NCBI RefSeq assembly: GCF_025564085.1 | Contig: NZ_JAMGZJ010000073.1 | Coordinates: 1 to 64,000, forward strand | Source of the DNA: Silvania confinis | GTDB taxonomy: Bacteria; Pseudomonadota; Gammaproteobacteria; Enterobacterales; Enterobacteriaceae | Reading direction: 5' to 3' | DNA: 64,000 bases | Shown: positions 19,317 through 28,931 of the stretch, piece by piece | How positions within the stretch are numbered: the stretch's first letter is position 1 | Layout of the letters: each line of letters begins with the position of its first letter | Notes under the pieces: model-generated | What the model saw: only the letters and a program-made list of their open reading frames with translations | What the model was told of the DNA's origin: nothing | Databases searched by the model: none | Translations under genes and position numbers: made by a program

Positions 19317-21590
19317 ATGGGAAGCTCCTCCATCCTTTCTCCACGTAAAACGGCGCTGGCGCTGGCCGTCGCCGGTCTTCTTTTTGCTCAACCGCAGGCG
19401 CTGGCGCACGGTGGTGCCGCGCATATGGTCGAGATGGATAAAACCCTGACCGAATTTGGTGCCGACGTGAAATGGGACGATTACGCCCAGCTCTACACCA
19501 TCAGCAAAGACGGGGCGTTTATCAAAGTGAAGCCGGGCGCGAAAACCGCCATCGTCAACGGCAAGCCGCTCACCCTGCTGGTGCCGGTGGTGATGAAAGA
19601 TAAAAAGGCGTGGATCTCTGATACCTTCGTCAACGACGTGTTCCAGTCGGGCCTCGATCAGACCTTCCAGGTAGAGAAAACTCCGCACCCGCTGAATGCG
19701 TTAAGCGCCGATGAGATTAAACAGGCCGTCGCGATCGTGAAAGCCTCGCCGGACTTTAAGCCGAACACCCGCTTCACCCAGATTGCGCTGGCCGAGCCGG
19801 ATAAAGCCAAAGTGTGGGATTTTGTGCTGAACGGTACGGCGGTGGATGCCCCGCGCCAGGCCAATATCACCATGCTCGACGGCAAGTACATTGTCGAAGC
19901 GTTAGTTGATCTTAAAGACAAGACCATCCTGCACTGGGAGCCGATTAAAGACGCCCAGGGCATGGTGCTGCTGGATGACTTTATGGCGGTGCAGAGCATC
20001 ATCAACGGCAGCAAAGAGTATGCCGATATCGTGAAAAAACGCGGTATCACTGACCCGAGCAAAGTGATCACCACCCCGCTTACCGTCGGCTACTTCGACG
20101 GTAAGGATGGCCTGAAGCAGGAAGACCGGCTGCTGAAAGTGGTGAGCTATCTGGACGTGGGCGATGGCAACTACTGGGCGCACCCGATCGAGAACCTGGT
20201 GGCGGTGGTCGATCTGGTCGAGAAGAAGATCGTCAAAATTGAAGAGGGCGCGGTGGTCCCGGTGCCGATGGAGCCGCGTCCGTATGACGGTCGCGACCGC
20301 GAACCTGTGGTGCATAAACCGCTGGAGATTACCGAGCCGGAAGGCAAGAACTACACCATCACCGGCAACATGATCCACTGGCAGAACTGGGATTTCCACC
20401 TGAGCCTCGACTCCCGCGTTGGGCCGATCATCTCTACCGTGACCTTTAACGACAACGGCAAAAAACGCCAGGTGATGTACGAAGGCTCGCTGGGCGGGAT
20501 GATCGTGCCTTACGGCGACCCGGATGTGGGCTGGTACTTTAAAGCCTATCTGGATTCTGGCGACTACGGCATGGGTACCCTCACCTCGCCGCTGGTGCGC
20601 GGCAAAGATGTGCCGTCTAACGCCGTGATGCTGGATCAGACCATCCCGGATTACACCGGCCAGCCGATGAGCATCCCACGCGCCATTGCCGTTTTCGAAC
20701 GTTACGCCGGACCGGAGTATAAGCACCAGGAGATGGGTCAACCCAACGTCAGCACCGAACGCCGCGAGCTGGTGGTGCGTTGGGTGAGCACCGTGGGCAA
20801 CTACGACTATATCTTTGACTGGGTGTTCCACGAAAACGGCACCATCGGGATCAACGCCGGGGCCACCGGGATTGAGGCAGTGAAAGGCGTGATGGCCAAA
20901 ACCATGCACGACCCGAGCGCCAAAGACGATACTCGATACGGCACGCTGATCGACCACAACATCGTCGGCACCACGCACCAGCACATCTATAACTTCCGTC
21001 TGGATATGGACGTGGACGGCACCAGCAACAGCCTGGTGGCGATGGATCCAGAAGTGAAACCCAACACCGCTGGCGGCCCGCGCACCAGTACTATCCAGGT
21101 TAATCAGTACAACATCGACACCGAGCAGCAGGCGGCACAGAAGTTTGACCCGGGCACCATTCGCCTGCTGAGCAACACCAGCAAAGAGAACCGCATGGGC
21201 AACCCGGTCTCGTACCAGATCATCCCTTATGCTGGCGGTACGCATCCGGTGGCCAGCGGCGCCAAATTTGCCCCGGACGAGTGGATTTATCATCGTCTGA
21301 GCTTTATGGACAAGCAGCTGTGGGTGACCCGCTACCATCCGAACGAGATGTACCCGGAAGGTAAATTCCCGAACCGCTCCACGCACGACACCGGTCTGGG
21401 CCAGTTTAGCAAGGATAATGAGTCGCTGGATAAGCAGGATAACGTGGTGTGGATGACCACCGGCACAACCCACGTGGCGCGCGCCGAAGAGTGGCCAATC
21501 ATGCCAACGGAATGGGTCTATACCCTGCTTAAACCGTGGAATTTCTTCGATGAAACCCCGTCGCTGGGTAAAAAGAAAGACGCGCAGTAA
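19317..21590 (+). CDS. tynA: Copper amine oxidase (tyramine/phenylethylamine oxidase) TynA
   Basis: The 757-residue protein has exactly the E. coli TynA length. A signal peptide of about 30 residues ends near QPQALA, directing it to the periplasm. The topaquinone precursor is Tyr496 in the NYDY motif. Copper ligands are the two histidines in GTTHQHIYNF and a third in GTTHVARAEEW. The active-base region is YLDSGDYGMG. It oxidises phenylethylamine, tyramine and dopamine to aldehydes, releasing ammonia and hydrogen peroxide. The aldehyde is passed to FeaB. In E. coli it is activated by FeaR, encoded downstream here. Confidence 0.97.
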   Translation: MGSSSILSPRKTALALAVAGLLFAQPQALAHGGAAHMVEMDKTLTEFGADVKWDDYAQLYTISKDGAFIKVKPGAKTAIVNGKPLTLLVPVVMKDKKAWISDTFVNDVFQSGLDQTFQVEKTPHPLNALSADEIKQAVAIVKASPDFKPNTRFTQIALAEPDKAKVWDFVLNGTAVDAPRQANITMLDGKYIVEALVDLKDKTILHWEPIKDAQGMVLLDDFMAVQSIINGSKEYADIVKKRGITDPSKVITTPLTVGYFDGKDGLKQEDRLLKVVSYLDVGDGNYWAHPIENLVAVVDLVEKKIVKIEEGAVVPVPMEPRPYDGRDREPVVHKPLEITEPEGKNYTITGNMIHWQNWDFHLSLDSRVGPIISTVTFNDNGKKRQVMYEGSLGGMIVPYGDPDVGWYFKAYLDSGDYGMGTLTSPLVRGKDVPSNAVMLDQTIPDYTGQPMSIPRAIAVFERYAGPEYKHQEMGQPNVSTERRELVVRWVSTVGNYDYIFDWVFHENGTIGINAGATGIEAVKGVMAKTMHDPSAKDDTRYGTLIDHNIVGTTHQHIYNFRLDMDVDGTSNSLVAMDPEVKPNTAGGPRTSTIQVNQYNIDTEQQAAQKFDPGTIRLLSNTSKENRMGNPVSYQIIPYAGGTHPVASGAKFAPDEWIYHRLSFMDKQLWVTRYHPNEMYPEGKFPNRSTHDTGLGQFSKDNESLDKQDNVVWMTTGTTHVARAEEWPIMPTEWVYTLLKPWNFFDETPSLGKKKDAQ

Positions 21591-21606
21591 GCAGTAAGCA
21601 GGTGTT

Positions 21607-21634
21607 GGCCGGGCGAATCGCCCGGCCTTTTTTT
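21607..21634 (+). terminator. Rho-independent terminator of tynA
   Basis: The 9-bp GC-rich stem GGCCGGGCG (21607-21615) with CGCCCGGCC (21619-21627) has an AAT loop and a run of seven T residues. It follows the tynA stop by 16 bases. Confidence 0.93.
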
Positions 21635-21665
21635 ATGTGTGAGTCTGGTGTGGAATGTGAAAGTG

Positions 21666-21786
21666 TCGGGTGGCGGCTTCGCCTTACCCGACCTACAAGA
21701 TCGTAGGCCCGTGCAAGCGCAGCGCCGCCGGGCGATTTAGTGCCAGGAAAGTAGGCCCGTGCAAGCGCAGCGCCGCCGGGCGATTT
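21666..21786. repeat. REP/BIME-type palindromic repeat cluster
   Basis: One palindromic unit at about 21666-21696 (TCGGGTGGCGGCTTCGCC ... ACCCGACC) is followed by two exact 36-bp direct copies at 21703-21738 and 21751-21786. These start GTAGGCCCGTGCAAGCGC and end CGGGCGATTT. They lie between the convergent genes tynA and feaB, a usual place for enterobacterial REP elements. These can bind gyrase, stabilise mRNA 3' ends and attract insertion sequences. Confidence 0.85.
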
Positions 21787-21799
21787 GGGGGGAAGTGTC

Positions 21800-23299
21800 T
21801 CAGTAACGCACGCACACCGATTTGGTTTCGCACCAGCCATCCAGCCAGTCCGGGCCGAAATCGCGGCCAGTCCCCGATTGCTTCATCCCGCCGAACGGTA
21901 GGTTGGCATCGATCAGGGTATGGCTGTTGACCCACACGGTGCCGGCCTGCAGACGGTCGGTGTACTCCAACGCTTTGCTGACGTTTTGCGTCCAGACGCT
22001 GGCGGTCAGGCCGTATTCGCTGTCGTTCGCCAGGCGCAACGCTTCTTCGCCGTCGGCGACGCGCACCAGGTTGACCACCGGGCCAAAGACCTCTTCACGG
22101 GTCAGACGCAGGCTGGCGTTCGGGTTCACCACCAGCGTTGGTGAGACGTAATACCCCTGGCCGTTCGGGCCACGGTTGCCAGTAATCAGCTCGGCGTGGT
22201 GCGACTGCGCCTCATCCAGGAACGTCTGCACTTTGTCGCAGTGGGCACGGGAGACCAGCGGGTTGATGTGCGCCTCCGGGGACATGCCCGGTCCGACGCT
22301 CAGGGATTTCACCGCCTGCTCAAAGTCGCTCACCAGCGTATCAAACAGCGGTGCTTCGATATAAATGCGCGAGCTGGCGGCACACACCTGGCCCTGATTC
22401 AGGAAGCTGCCGGTCATCAGCCCTTCAATGACCCATGACGGATCGGCATCTTTCAGCACGATAGCCGGGTTTTTACCCCCCAGTTCCAGCGTGACGCCAG
22501 TCAGACGATCGGCGGCGGAGCGCGCAATCTGCTTGCCGGTCGCCGTCGAGCCAGTAAAGCTCACCTTGGCGATATGCGGATGGGTGGTCAGCGCCGCTCC
22601 ACAGACCGCGCCGCTGCCGGTCACCACGTTAAAGACGCCGTCCGGGATCCCGGCCTCGCTCGCCAGTTCGGCCACCCGCAACAGGGTCAGCGGCGTGGTT
22701 TCCGACGGCTTGATGACGATAGAACACCCTGCCGCCAACGCGGGCATCACTTTCCACATCCCAATCAACAGCGGGAAGTTCCACGGCACGATCCCGGCGA
22801 CCACGCCAATCGGCTCTTTACGGGTCCACGCCTGATAGCGCGCGCCCTGCGGCATCGGGATCGAGAGATCCAGGGTTTTACCGGCGATTTTGGTGGTTAA
22901 CCCGGCGGTATAGCGCATCCAGTTCAGGGTGCAGCCCACTTCAAAGGCGCGGGAGATATGAATCGATTTGCCCTGCTCAAGGGTTTCGAGCTGCGCCAGC
23001 TCTTCGGTGTGCTGCTCCACCAGATCGGCAAAGCGCAGCAGAATGCGTTCCCGCTCGGCGGGCAGTTTTCCGCACCAGCTGCGGGCGACAAAGGCCCGCC
23101 AGCCGGACATCACCGCGCGATCAACGTCCTGCGCGCTGGCATCCGCGGTGAAGGCAATTACCTGACCGGTTGCCGGGTTGAAAACCTCCAGACGCTTGTC
23201 GCTGTCGGATGCGGACTGGCGTCCTTCAACCCAGAGGCCGTGTTGCCTGTCTAAAAATTGCTGCACGCTCGGCAGTACTGCGACCTGTGTATCAGACAT
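21800..23299 (-). CDS. feaB: Phenylacetaldehyde dehydrogenase FeaB
   Basis: This is a 499-residue NAD-dependent aldehyde dehydrogenase, E. coli FeaB (PadA) length. Present are [13 protein letters not shown], the [11 protein letters not shown] coenzyme loop, the catalytic glutamate in [12 protein letters not shown], the catalytic cysteine in [13 protein letters not shown] and the terminal [15 protein letters not shown]. It oxidises phenylacetaldehyde, produced by TynA, to phenylacetate, which PaaK then activates. It converges on tynA, with the REP cluster between, and diverges from feaR across a 236-bp gap. Confidence 0.97.
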   Translation of the reverse strand: MSDTQVAVLPSVQQFLDRQHGLWVEGRQSASDSDKRLEVFNPATGQVIAFTADASAQDVDRAVMSGWRAFVARSWCGKLPAERERILLRFADLVEQHTEELAQLETLEQGKSIHISRAFEVGCTLNWMRYTAGLTTKIAGKTLDLSIPMPQGARYQAWTRKEPIGVVAGIVPWNFPLLIGMWKVMPALAAGCSIVIKPSETTPLTLLRVAELASEAGIPDGVFNVVTGSGAVCGAALTTHPHIAKVSFTGSTATGKQIARSAADRLTGVTLELGGKNPAIVLKDADPSWVIEGLMTGSFLNQGQVCAASSRIYIEAPLFDTLVSDFEQAVKSLSVGPGMSPEAHINPLVSRAHCDKVQTFLDEAQSHHAELITGNRGPNGQGYYVSPTLVVNPNASLRLTREEVFGPVVNLVRVADGEEALRLANDSEYGLTASVWTQNVSKALEYTDRLQAGTVWVNSHTLIDANLPFGGMKQSGTGRDFGPDWLDGWCETKSVCVRY

Positions 23300-23535
23300 A
23301 GCTTTTCCTTATTATTCTCAGGGGGTCAACGCAGTCTAAGATGGCTTCCGGGATCGCGCTTTTATCTGTGTGACATTCGTTTTGCCGCCTGTGACAGGTA
23401 CCGCAAAACGCGACAATACTGCCGTTTCGCCCGGGCAGAATGCCGATTTCTTTGCGGGTTTTCGCCCCCTGTCACGGGCAAAAAGAAACATATCTGCAAC
23501 AATATTTAAACATTGGCAACGTAGCGGGTAACGAC

Positions 23536-24444
23536 ATGGTGTGTGCAAGCGAAAAGGACCAGTATCAGCAGTGGCTGGCGCAGATTAACCAGGTGTGCGG
23601 CAGCTTTGCCGGCCGGCCGCTGACGGGGGAGTTTTTTGGCGAGCTGGAATCCACCTGGACCGGTAACCTTAAACTCAGCACCGTGACCGCCAGTGGCGTA
23701 AACCTGTTTCGCACCCGCCAGGAGATCAAAACCAGCAACGATGCCTGGTTCTACACCGTCTTTCAGATTGAGGGCGAAGCCGGGCTGGAGCAGGACGATC
23801 GGCAGATTGTGCTGAACTCGGGCGATATCACCCTGATCGACGCCTCACGCCCCTGCTCGATCTACTGGCCGGAAAAGTCCCGCCAGATCTCGCTTTTGCT
23901 GCCGCGTCAGATCCTCGAACAGCATTTTCGTTTTCAGGAAGTGAGCTGCGCGCAAAAGCTCTCGCGCACCCTGCCTACCGTCCAGCTTAGCTATCGGTTA
24001 TTGCAGGAGAGCATGAGCAACCCGGCGTTGAGCGAAACGGAAAGCGAAGCCGCGCTGGAGGCGATGGTCTGTCTGCTGCGCCCGGTGCTGCAGCAGCGCG
24101 ACAGCATGCAGCCGCGCAAGGAGCGTCAGTTTACGCAGGTTCTGACCCTGATTGACGACCATATCCAGGCCGAGCATCTGCGCCCGGAGTGGATCGCCTC
24201 AGAAAGCGGCATGTCGGTGCGCAGCCTGTACCGGATGTTCGCGGAGAAAGGGCTGGTGGTGGCGCAGTATATTAAGAATCGCCGTCTGGATCTGTGCGCA
24301 CAGATGCTGCGCGGCACCCGCGACGACGAAAAGCTGGCGGGTATTGGCTACAGCTGGGGCTTTACCGACCATAGCCACTTCTCGACCGCGTTTAAGCAAC
24401 GTTTTGGTATTTCGCCTGGCGAATACCGCAAACGCCACCGCTAA
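23536..24444 (+). CDS. feaR: FeaR, AraC-family activator of tynA and feaB
   Basis: The 302-residue protein (E. coli 301) has an AraC-type sensor domain and a C-terminal double helix-turn-helix (IASESGMSVRSLYRMFAEKGL and GIGYSWGFTDHSHFSTAFKQRFG). FeaR activates the amine-oxidation genes in the presence of aromatic amines or aldehydes. The start MVCASEK at 23536 fits the family best. The frame stays open 32 codons upstream to 23440, but that extension is not conserved, and the Shine-Dalgarno at the chosen start is weak. The gene ends one base before the convergent ydbL stop. Confidence 0.93.
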   Translation: MVCASEKDQYQQWLAQINQVCGSFAGRPLTGEFFGELESTWTGNLKLSTVTASGVNLFRTRQEIKTSNDAWFYTVFQIEGEAGLEQDDRQIVLNSGDITLIDASRPCSIYWPEKSRQISLLLPRQILEQHFRFQEVSCAQKLSRTLPTVQLSYRLLQESMSNPALSETESEAALEAMVCLLRPVLQQRDSMQPRKERQFTQVLTLIDDHIQAEHLRPEWIASESGMSVRSLYRMFAEKGLVVAQYIKNRRLDLCAQMLRGTRDDEKLAGIGYSWGFTDHSHFSTAFKQRFGISPGEYRKRHR

Positions 24445-24768
24445 CTACTTCTGCAGCCATTTGCCGTTAATGCCCTGGACATACTCCCCGGGGTTAGCGC
24501 GCTCAACCAGCTTGCTGCCGGCCATTTTAGCCACTTCATCTACCGGAATATTGTTGCTGTCGGCAAGCTTTTGATAGCTGTCGGTGCGCGCTTTATTGAT
24601 CTGCTCAACCAGCGCCAGCGTGTCGCGGTCCCGTTCACGCGGGGCGATATAGCCACTCAAGGTTTCGCCTACCCGCCCCTGGGCGCGAGCCTCGTTAAGC
24701 GTCAGCGCGGCGGCCGGGGCGCTGATGCCCAGCGTCAGGATCAGGAGAGCCAGTGTTTTTCTCATCAT
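24445..24768 (-). CDS. ydbL: YdbL, periplasmic partner of YdbH-YnbE
   Basis: The 107-residue protein (E. coli YdbL 108) has a signal peptide ending near ISAPAAA and a DUF1318 domain containing LNEARAQGRVGETLSGYI and NINKARTDSYQKLA-like spacing. Recent work places YdbL as a periplasmic chaperone-like factor that keeps the lipoprotein YnbE correctly assembled with YdbH. It is the third gene of the ydbH-ynbE-ydbL operon, 4 bases after ynbE. Confidence 0.93.
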   Translation of the reverse strand: MMRKTLALLILTLGISAPAAALTLNEARAQGRVGETLSGYIAPRERDRDTLALVEQINKARTDSYQKLADSNNIPVDEVAKMAGSKLVERANPGEYVQGINGKWLQK

Positions 24769-24772
24769 GACC

Positions 24773-24964
24773 TCAGAACAGATCGCTGCGCGACTTCAGC
24801 AGCGATTCCACGTCTTTATCCACTTTGATGTGGATCTCGTGTTCGATTTTGACATTCATATTGATGGTGATCGGCTCTTTCGACGCCGCCACTTCGATCC
24901 TCGGCGTACAGCCTGTCAGCAGCAGTATCATGCTCACGGTGAACCCACCGGCCAGCTTTTTCAT
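24773..24964 (-). CDS. ynbE: YnbE, outer-membrane lipoprotein of the YdbH bridge
   Basis: The 63-residue lipoprotein precursor has the lipobox LLTGC at about residues 15-19, then a conserved C-terminus (PITINMNVKIEHEI ... LLKSRSDLF). It is thought to stack by beta-augmentation onto the C-terminal end of YdbH to complete a channel between the inner and outer membranes. Its ATG overlaps the ydbH stop as ATGA, giving translational coupling. E. coli YnbE is 61 residues, and the C-terminal part is almost identical. Confidence 0.93.
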   Translation of the reverse strand: MKKLAGGFTVSMILLLTGCTPRIEVAASKEPITINMNVKIEHEIHIKVDKDVESLLKSRSDLF

Positions 24965-27600
24965 GGTTGTTCCTTACATTCCTTGCCTGTCGGGCAGCGG
25001 TAATCCGGTAATGCTGCGTGTTGCTCCAGCCAGGTCTGCAGATTGTCGCCAAAACGCAGGCTGCGCCAGAGGGTAAACAGGTTCTCCTGATGGGTGTAGT
25101 TGAGATTGACGGCCTGGGTCTGGCCCTCAACGCGGCTGGCGCCACGCAGGGTCGATGCCAGGGTTAATTCACCCAGGTTATCCAGATTAAGTTTCGTCCA
25201 CGACTGGGATATTTCCATATAGCGAAGCCAGTTAATCGCCCCCGCCGCCGTCTCGTTGTCTTTGACCATCGCATCGGCAGTGTCTTTGTCGATGCGCAGA
25301 GTCATCGGGCCGGCGTTAGTCAGCCAGCCATCTTTGATGATCCACTTCTCGTTGTCCAGCCAGAACGGCAGCGCTCCGCTGAACGGCCCGGACATGGCGA
25401 ACTGTTTCGGATTGATGGCGCCGATCAGCTCGCTGGACGAGATATTCTGCACCCGCAGCAGGGCCGCATCGTGCTGAGGCAACCGCAGCTGCTGCATGGT
25501 CACCTTACCACCCAGCAGATCGACGCTGACATCGGTCAGCAGCAGCGGTCTGGCGTCACTCCAGGGGTAATCGCCCTGCAAATCGGCGGTGATGCTGCGC
25601 GCCGTGACCTGATTAACCACTTCCCCAATGCGCAGCGTCACCGGGCCCCTGGTACCCAGCGTCCAGGTTCCCTCGCTGAACCGAAACGGCAGGACGAAAT
25701 CGACGCCGTTGATTTTGTTATCTGGCATCCAGACGCTGCCGCCGGTCAGTACGCCGTGACCGCCAGCCTCAAAGCCCTGATCGGGCGCGGCAGAAAACGC
25801 CACCTGGGCATACAGTTCGCCCTCGCGGAGGGTCATTTTCCAGTCCGGGGGGATCAGCGGCTGAAAGACGTTCAGGGATTGCTTCGGCCACCACGCCTGC
25901 CCGCGCAGGCGCTCTCCGTCCCAGCGGCCATTAACCTGCACCGGGCCGATAGCCTCGGCGTGCAGCGTGCCTTTGTACTGGAAGAGCGTGGGATTTGTGC
26001 CGTCGACGCTGAATTTAAGCGTTGAGGCCGGTAACACGCTGCCGCCGCTGAAGGTGGTTTGTTTGGCATCGAACGACAGCGCGCCGCTAAAGTGCGGCTG
26101 GTCGGGATCGCGCTGCCAGCGGATCGGGCTGTCCAGCACCAGACGCGGCTCGCTGGCCAGCATGGTGCCGTACTGCAGTTTGTCGAACCCGGTCGAGAGT
26201 TCGCTGAGTTCAATCACGCTGTCACGCCACTCCCCCCGACCCGCCACGTCCCAGCGGGCATTCATTGGCGTAAAGTGGCCGTCGCCCCAGTAGCGCCACT
26301 GCCACAAGCCGTTATCCGGCAAGAAATCATTGGCCCGGCCGTCGAGGTGCAGCGTGAAGTCACCCATTTCCTTCTCGTGAGCGCGCAGGATCGCCTGCAG
26401 TCGGCCATCAATCCCTTTTTGGGTGAGCGCGACCCCGGCCAGCGGCCAGCGCACTTCGTCGATATTCAGGGAATCAATGATTCGCCCGCGGGAACGCAGC
26501 AGCGCTCCTGACGCAAACGTCAGTCGGGGATCGGTCAGGCTGCCGGTCAGCGTTGCCGGCAGCCCGGCATACAGCGTCAGGTCATTCTGTTTGGCCTCGC
26601 CGGTTAACTGCAGCGGCATAGCGCTGTTATCCATACTCAGCTTGCCGGGGCCGAAGGTCAGCACCGCGTTGCCTTTCCCGGCATCGCCCTGCGTCAATAC
26701 GTTCATTCGCCCGCTGATCAGGGCGTTTTCCGTCCCCTGCTGCCAGTTGTCGATTTTTAGCCCCAGCCGTCCACTCAGCGGGATGCCCGCCCGATCCCAG
26801 CGCCAGCGCCCGTCACTGATCGTCAACTGCTCGGGGGTGATCTGCCAGGGGAGATCGAGCAGCGGTTCGCCGCTCTCCCGGGCGACAAGCACCAGCTGTC
26901 CCTGGTTCTCTTTCCACGCCAGATCGGCATCCAGCAGCGAGGGAATTTGCGGCACCGAGAAGGTCGCCAGCGCATGCCCCTGCACCGGCAAACCGTCCGG
27001 CACCAGCGGGAGGGTAAATTCCCCCACCAGCGTGATGGGCTGTTTATAATCAGGCAGATTGAGGATGACATCGCTGATGGTTAACGACTGGCCGCGCAGT
27101 TTGCCGCGCAGGCTGAACTGCTCCCCGTCGTAGTGAATATCCTGCATCGTCGGGGTCAACGACGCGGTCAGTTTGCCCTGCCACTGCTGCCAGGGTGACA
27201 GCGTCAGGCGATCGATGGTCAGCCAGGTGTTGGGCAACATCGATTGCCATTCGGCGAGGGTTTTAGGCGCGGCAGGCGTGGGCTCGCTGGCGGGGATTTT
27301 ACTCAGGCAATTGCTGTTAAGATCCAACGCAGCGATGTTGATTTTCCAGCGGCTCGGGTGGCTGAGGGTGGCATCTTCAACGCGGGCAATTTCGCAGTCA
27401 TCCACCAGATAGCGCAGATCGGAAATCACCAGCGCGTTGCGGGTCAGACGCGGGCTTTTCTCAAAAGCAATTCTGGTGCCTGCGGGCAGCCAGACGCCGG
27501 CCAGGGTGGGTACCCACTGCGCAAGCGTAAGCAGCAGCGTCAGCGGCAATAAAATGATTAACAACAGAAGCGCGATCGCGGCTTTATATTTACCCTTCAT
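24961..27600 (-). CDS. ydbH: YdbH, AsmA-like inter-membrane lipid transport protein
   Basis: The 879-residue protein has the E. coli YdbH length. A single N-terminal membrane anchor (residues about 7-30) precedes a long beta-rich AsmA/TamB-like repeat domain, the C-terminal part of which matches DUF748/YdbH-type sequence. YdbH acts redundantly with TamB and YhdP in moving phospholipids to the outer membrane. It is the first gene of the ydbH-ynbE-ydbL operon, whose promoter must lie in the 209-bp gap shared with divergent ldhA. Confidence 0.95.
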   Translation of the reverse strand: MKGKYKAAIALLLLIILLPLTLLLTLAQWVPTLAGVWLPAGTRIAFEKSPRLTRNALVISDLRYLVDDCEIARVEDATLSHPSRWKINIAALDLNSNCLSKIPASEPTPAAPKTLAEWQSMLPNTWLTIDRLTLSPWQQWQGKLTASLTPTMQDIHYDGEQFSLRGKLRGQSLTISDVILNLPDYKQPITLVGEFTLPLVPDGLPVQGHALATFSVPQIPSLLDADLAWKENQGQLVLVARESGEPLLDLPWQITPEQLTISDGRWRWDRAGIPLSGRLGLKIDNWQQGTENALISGRMNVLTQGDAGKGNAVLTFGPGKLSMDNSAMPLQLTGEAKQNDLTLYAGLPATLTGSLTDPRLTFASGALLRSRGRIIDSLNIDEVRWPLAGVALTQKGIDGRLQAILRAHEKEMGDFTLHLDGRANDFLPDNGLWQWRYWGDGHFTPMNARWDVAGRGEWRDSVIELSELSTGFDKLQYGTMLASEPRLVLDSPIRWQRDPDQPHFSGALSFDAKQTTFSGGSVLPASTLKFSVDGTNPTLFQYKGTLHAEAIGPVQVNGRWDGERLRGQAWWPKQSLNVFQPLIPPDWKMTLREGELYAQVAFSAAPDQGFEAGGHGVLTGGSVWMPDNKINGVDFVLPFRFSEGTWTLGTRGPVTLRIGEVVNQVTARSITADLQGDYPWSDARPLLLTDVSVDLLGGKVTMQQLRLPQHDAALLRVQNISSSELIGAINPKQFAMSGPFSGALPFWLDNEKWIIKDGWLTNAGPMTLRIDKDTADAMVKDNETAAGAINWLRYMEISQSWTKLNLDNLGELTLASTLRGASRVEGQTQAVNLNYTHQENLFTLWRSLRFGDNLQTWLEQHAALPDYRCPTGKECKEQP

Positions 27601-27809
27601 GGGCAGTTAATATCCTGATTTAGCGAAAAAATTAGCCGGTATTGCCGAATAGTGTGGCATGTTTAGCCGGTCAGTTGAAGCGAACGCCAATTTTAAGGAT
27701 AGTTGCTATAGAATGAGTTACCGAACTTATTGAATTCAATAATATTTTAAAAATTGTAAGATTATTTTAATCATGCTAACGTAGTTGAAAAATCACTGGA
27801 GAAAGTCTT

Positions 27810-28799
27810 ATGAAACTCGCGGTATATAGCACAAAGCAGTACGACAAAAAGTATCTGCAACATGTTAACCAGGAGTATGGGTTCGAACTTGAATTTTTCG
27901 ACTTTCTGCTTAACGAAAAAACCGCCAAAACTGCGCACGGCTGCGAAGCAGTGTGTATTTTCGTTAATGACGACGGCAGTCGTCCAGTGCTCGAAGAGCT
28001 GAAAAAGCACGGCGTTAAGTATATTGCCCTGCGCTGCGCGGGCTTTAACAACGTGGATCTGGATGCGGCGAAAGAGCTGGGTCTGAAAGTGGTCCGCGTC
28101 CCGGCCTACTCGCCGGAAGCGGTAGCCGAACATGCGATCGGCATGATGATGTCCTTAAACCGACGCATTCACCGTGCTTATCAACGCACCCGTGATGCCA
28201 ACTTCTCACTGGAAGGCCTGACCGGTTTTACCATGTATGGCAAAACCGCCGGGGTGATCGGCACCGGTAAAATTGGCGTGGCGACGCTGCGAATTCTGAA
28301 AGGCTTCGGTATGCGCCTGTTGGCCTCCGATCCGTACCCAAGTGCGGCAGCGCTGGAGCTGGGCGTGGAGTATGTGGATCTGCCGACCCTGTTCGCGCAG
28401 TCCGACGTGATCTCCCTGCACTGCCCGCTAATGGCGGACAACTACCATCTGCTGAACGACGCCGCCTTTGCGCAGATGAAGGACGGGGTGATGATTATCA
28501 ACACCAGCCGCGGTGGACTGATTGATTCTCAGGCTGCGATTGAAGCCCTGAAAACGCAAAAAATCGGTGCGCTGGGAATGGACGTGTACGAGAACGAACG
28601 CGATCTGTTCTTTGAAGACAAGTCTAACGATGTGATCCAGGATGACGTGTTCCGTCGCCTGTCCGCCTGTCATAACGTGCTGTTTACCGGCCACCAGGCA
28701 TTTTTGACCGCCGAGGCGTTGATCAGCATTTCAGAAACCACGCTGGGTAATCTGCGCCAGCTGGAAAACGGCGAAGCCAGCCCGAACGAACTGGCCTGA
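27810..28799 (+). CDS. ldhA: Fermentative D-lactate dehydrogenase LdhA
   Basis: The 329-residue NAD-dependent dehydrogenase is identical in length to E. coli LdhA. The D-2-hydroxyacid dehydrogenase Rossmann motif is GVIGTGKIG near residue 150. The catalytic Arg lies in NTSRGGLID, the Glu in YENERD and the His in FTGHQAFLTAEA. It reduces pyruvate to D-lactate with NADH during fermentation. A good Shine-Dalgarno (TGGAGAAAG) precedes ATG 27810. It is followed by its own terminator, so it is probably monocistronic. Confidence 0.98.
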   Translation: MKLAVYSTKQYDKKYLQHVNQEYGFELEFFDFLLNEKTAKTAHGCEAVCIFVNDDGSRPVLEELKKHGVKYIALRCAGFNNVDLDAAKELGLKVVRVPAYSPEAVAEHAIGMMMSLNRRIHRAYQRTRDANFSLEGLTGFTMYGKTAGVIGTGKIGVATLRILKGFGMRLLASDPYPSAAALELGVEYVDLPTLFAQSDVISLHCPLMADNYHLLNDAAFAQMKDGVMIINTSRGGLIDSQAAIEALKTQKIGALGMDVYENERDLFFEDKSNDVIQDDVFRRLSACHNVLFTGHQAFLTAEALISISETTLGNLRQLENGEASPNELA

Positions 28800-28809
28800 T
28801 TTTATCGCG

Positions 28810-28836
28810 GGCTCTCTTCTGCGGAAGAGAGCCTTT
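28810..28836 (+). terminator. Terminator of ldhA
   Basis: The 10-bp stem GGCTCTCTTC (28810-28819) with GAAGAGAGCC (28824-28833) has a TGCG tetraloop followed by TTT. It starts 11 bases after the ldhA stop codon. Confidence 0.85.
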
Positions 28837-28931
28837 GCCGCCCTGTTTTCAGATTTTCCTGCATGACATTTCCCCTCCCCGCCATAAACTATGCTGTAGA
28901 AATCTATGAAGTGAATACATTGAGAAGAAAC

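Noticed and set aside
19902..21473. 523-codon open frame antisense to tynA
   Set aside because: Same shadow effect: His/Val-rich composition and complete overlap with an intact copper amine oxidase gene.
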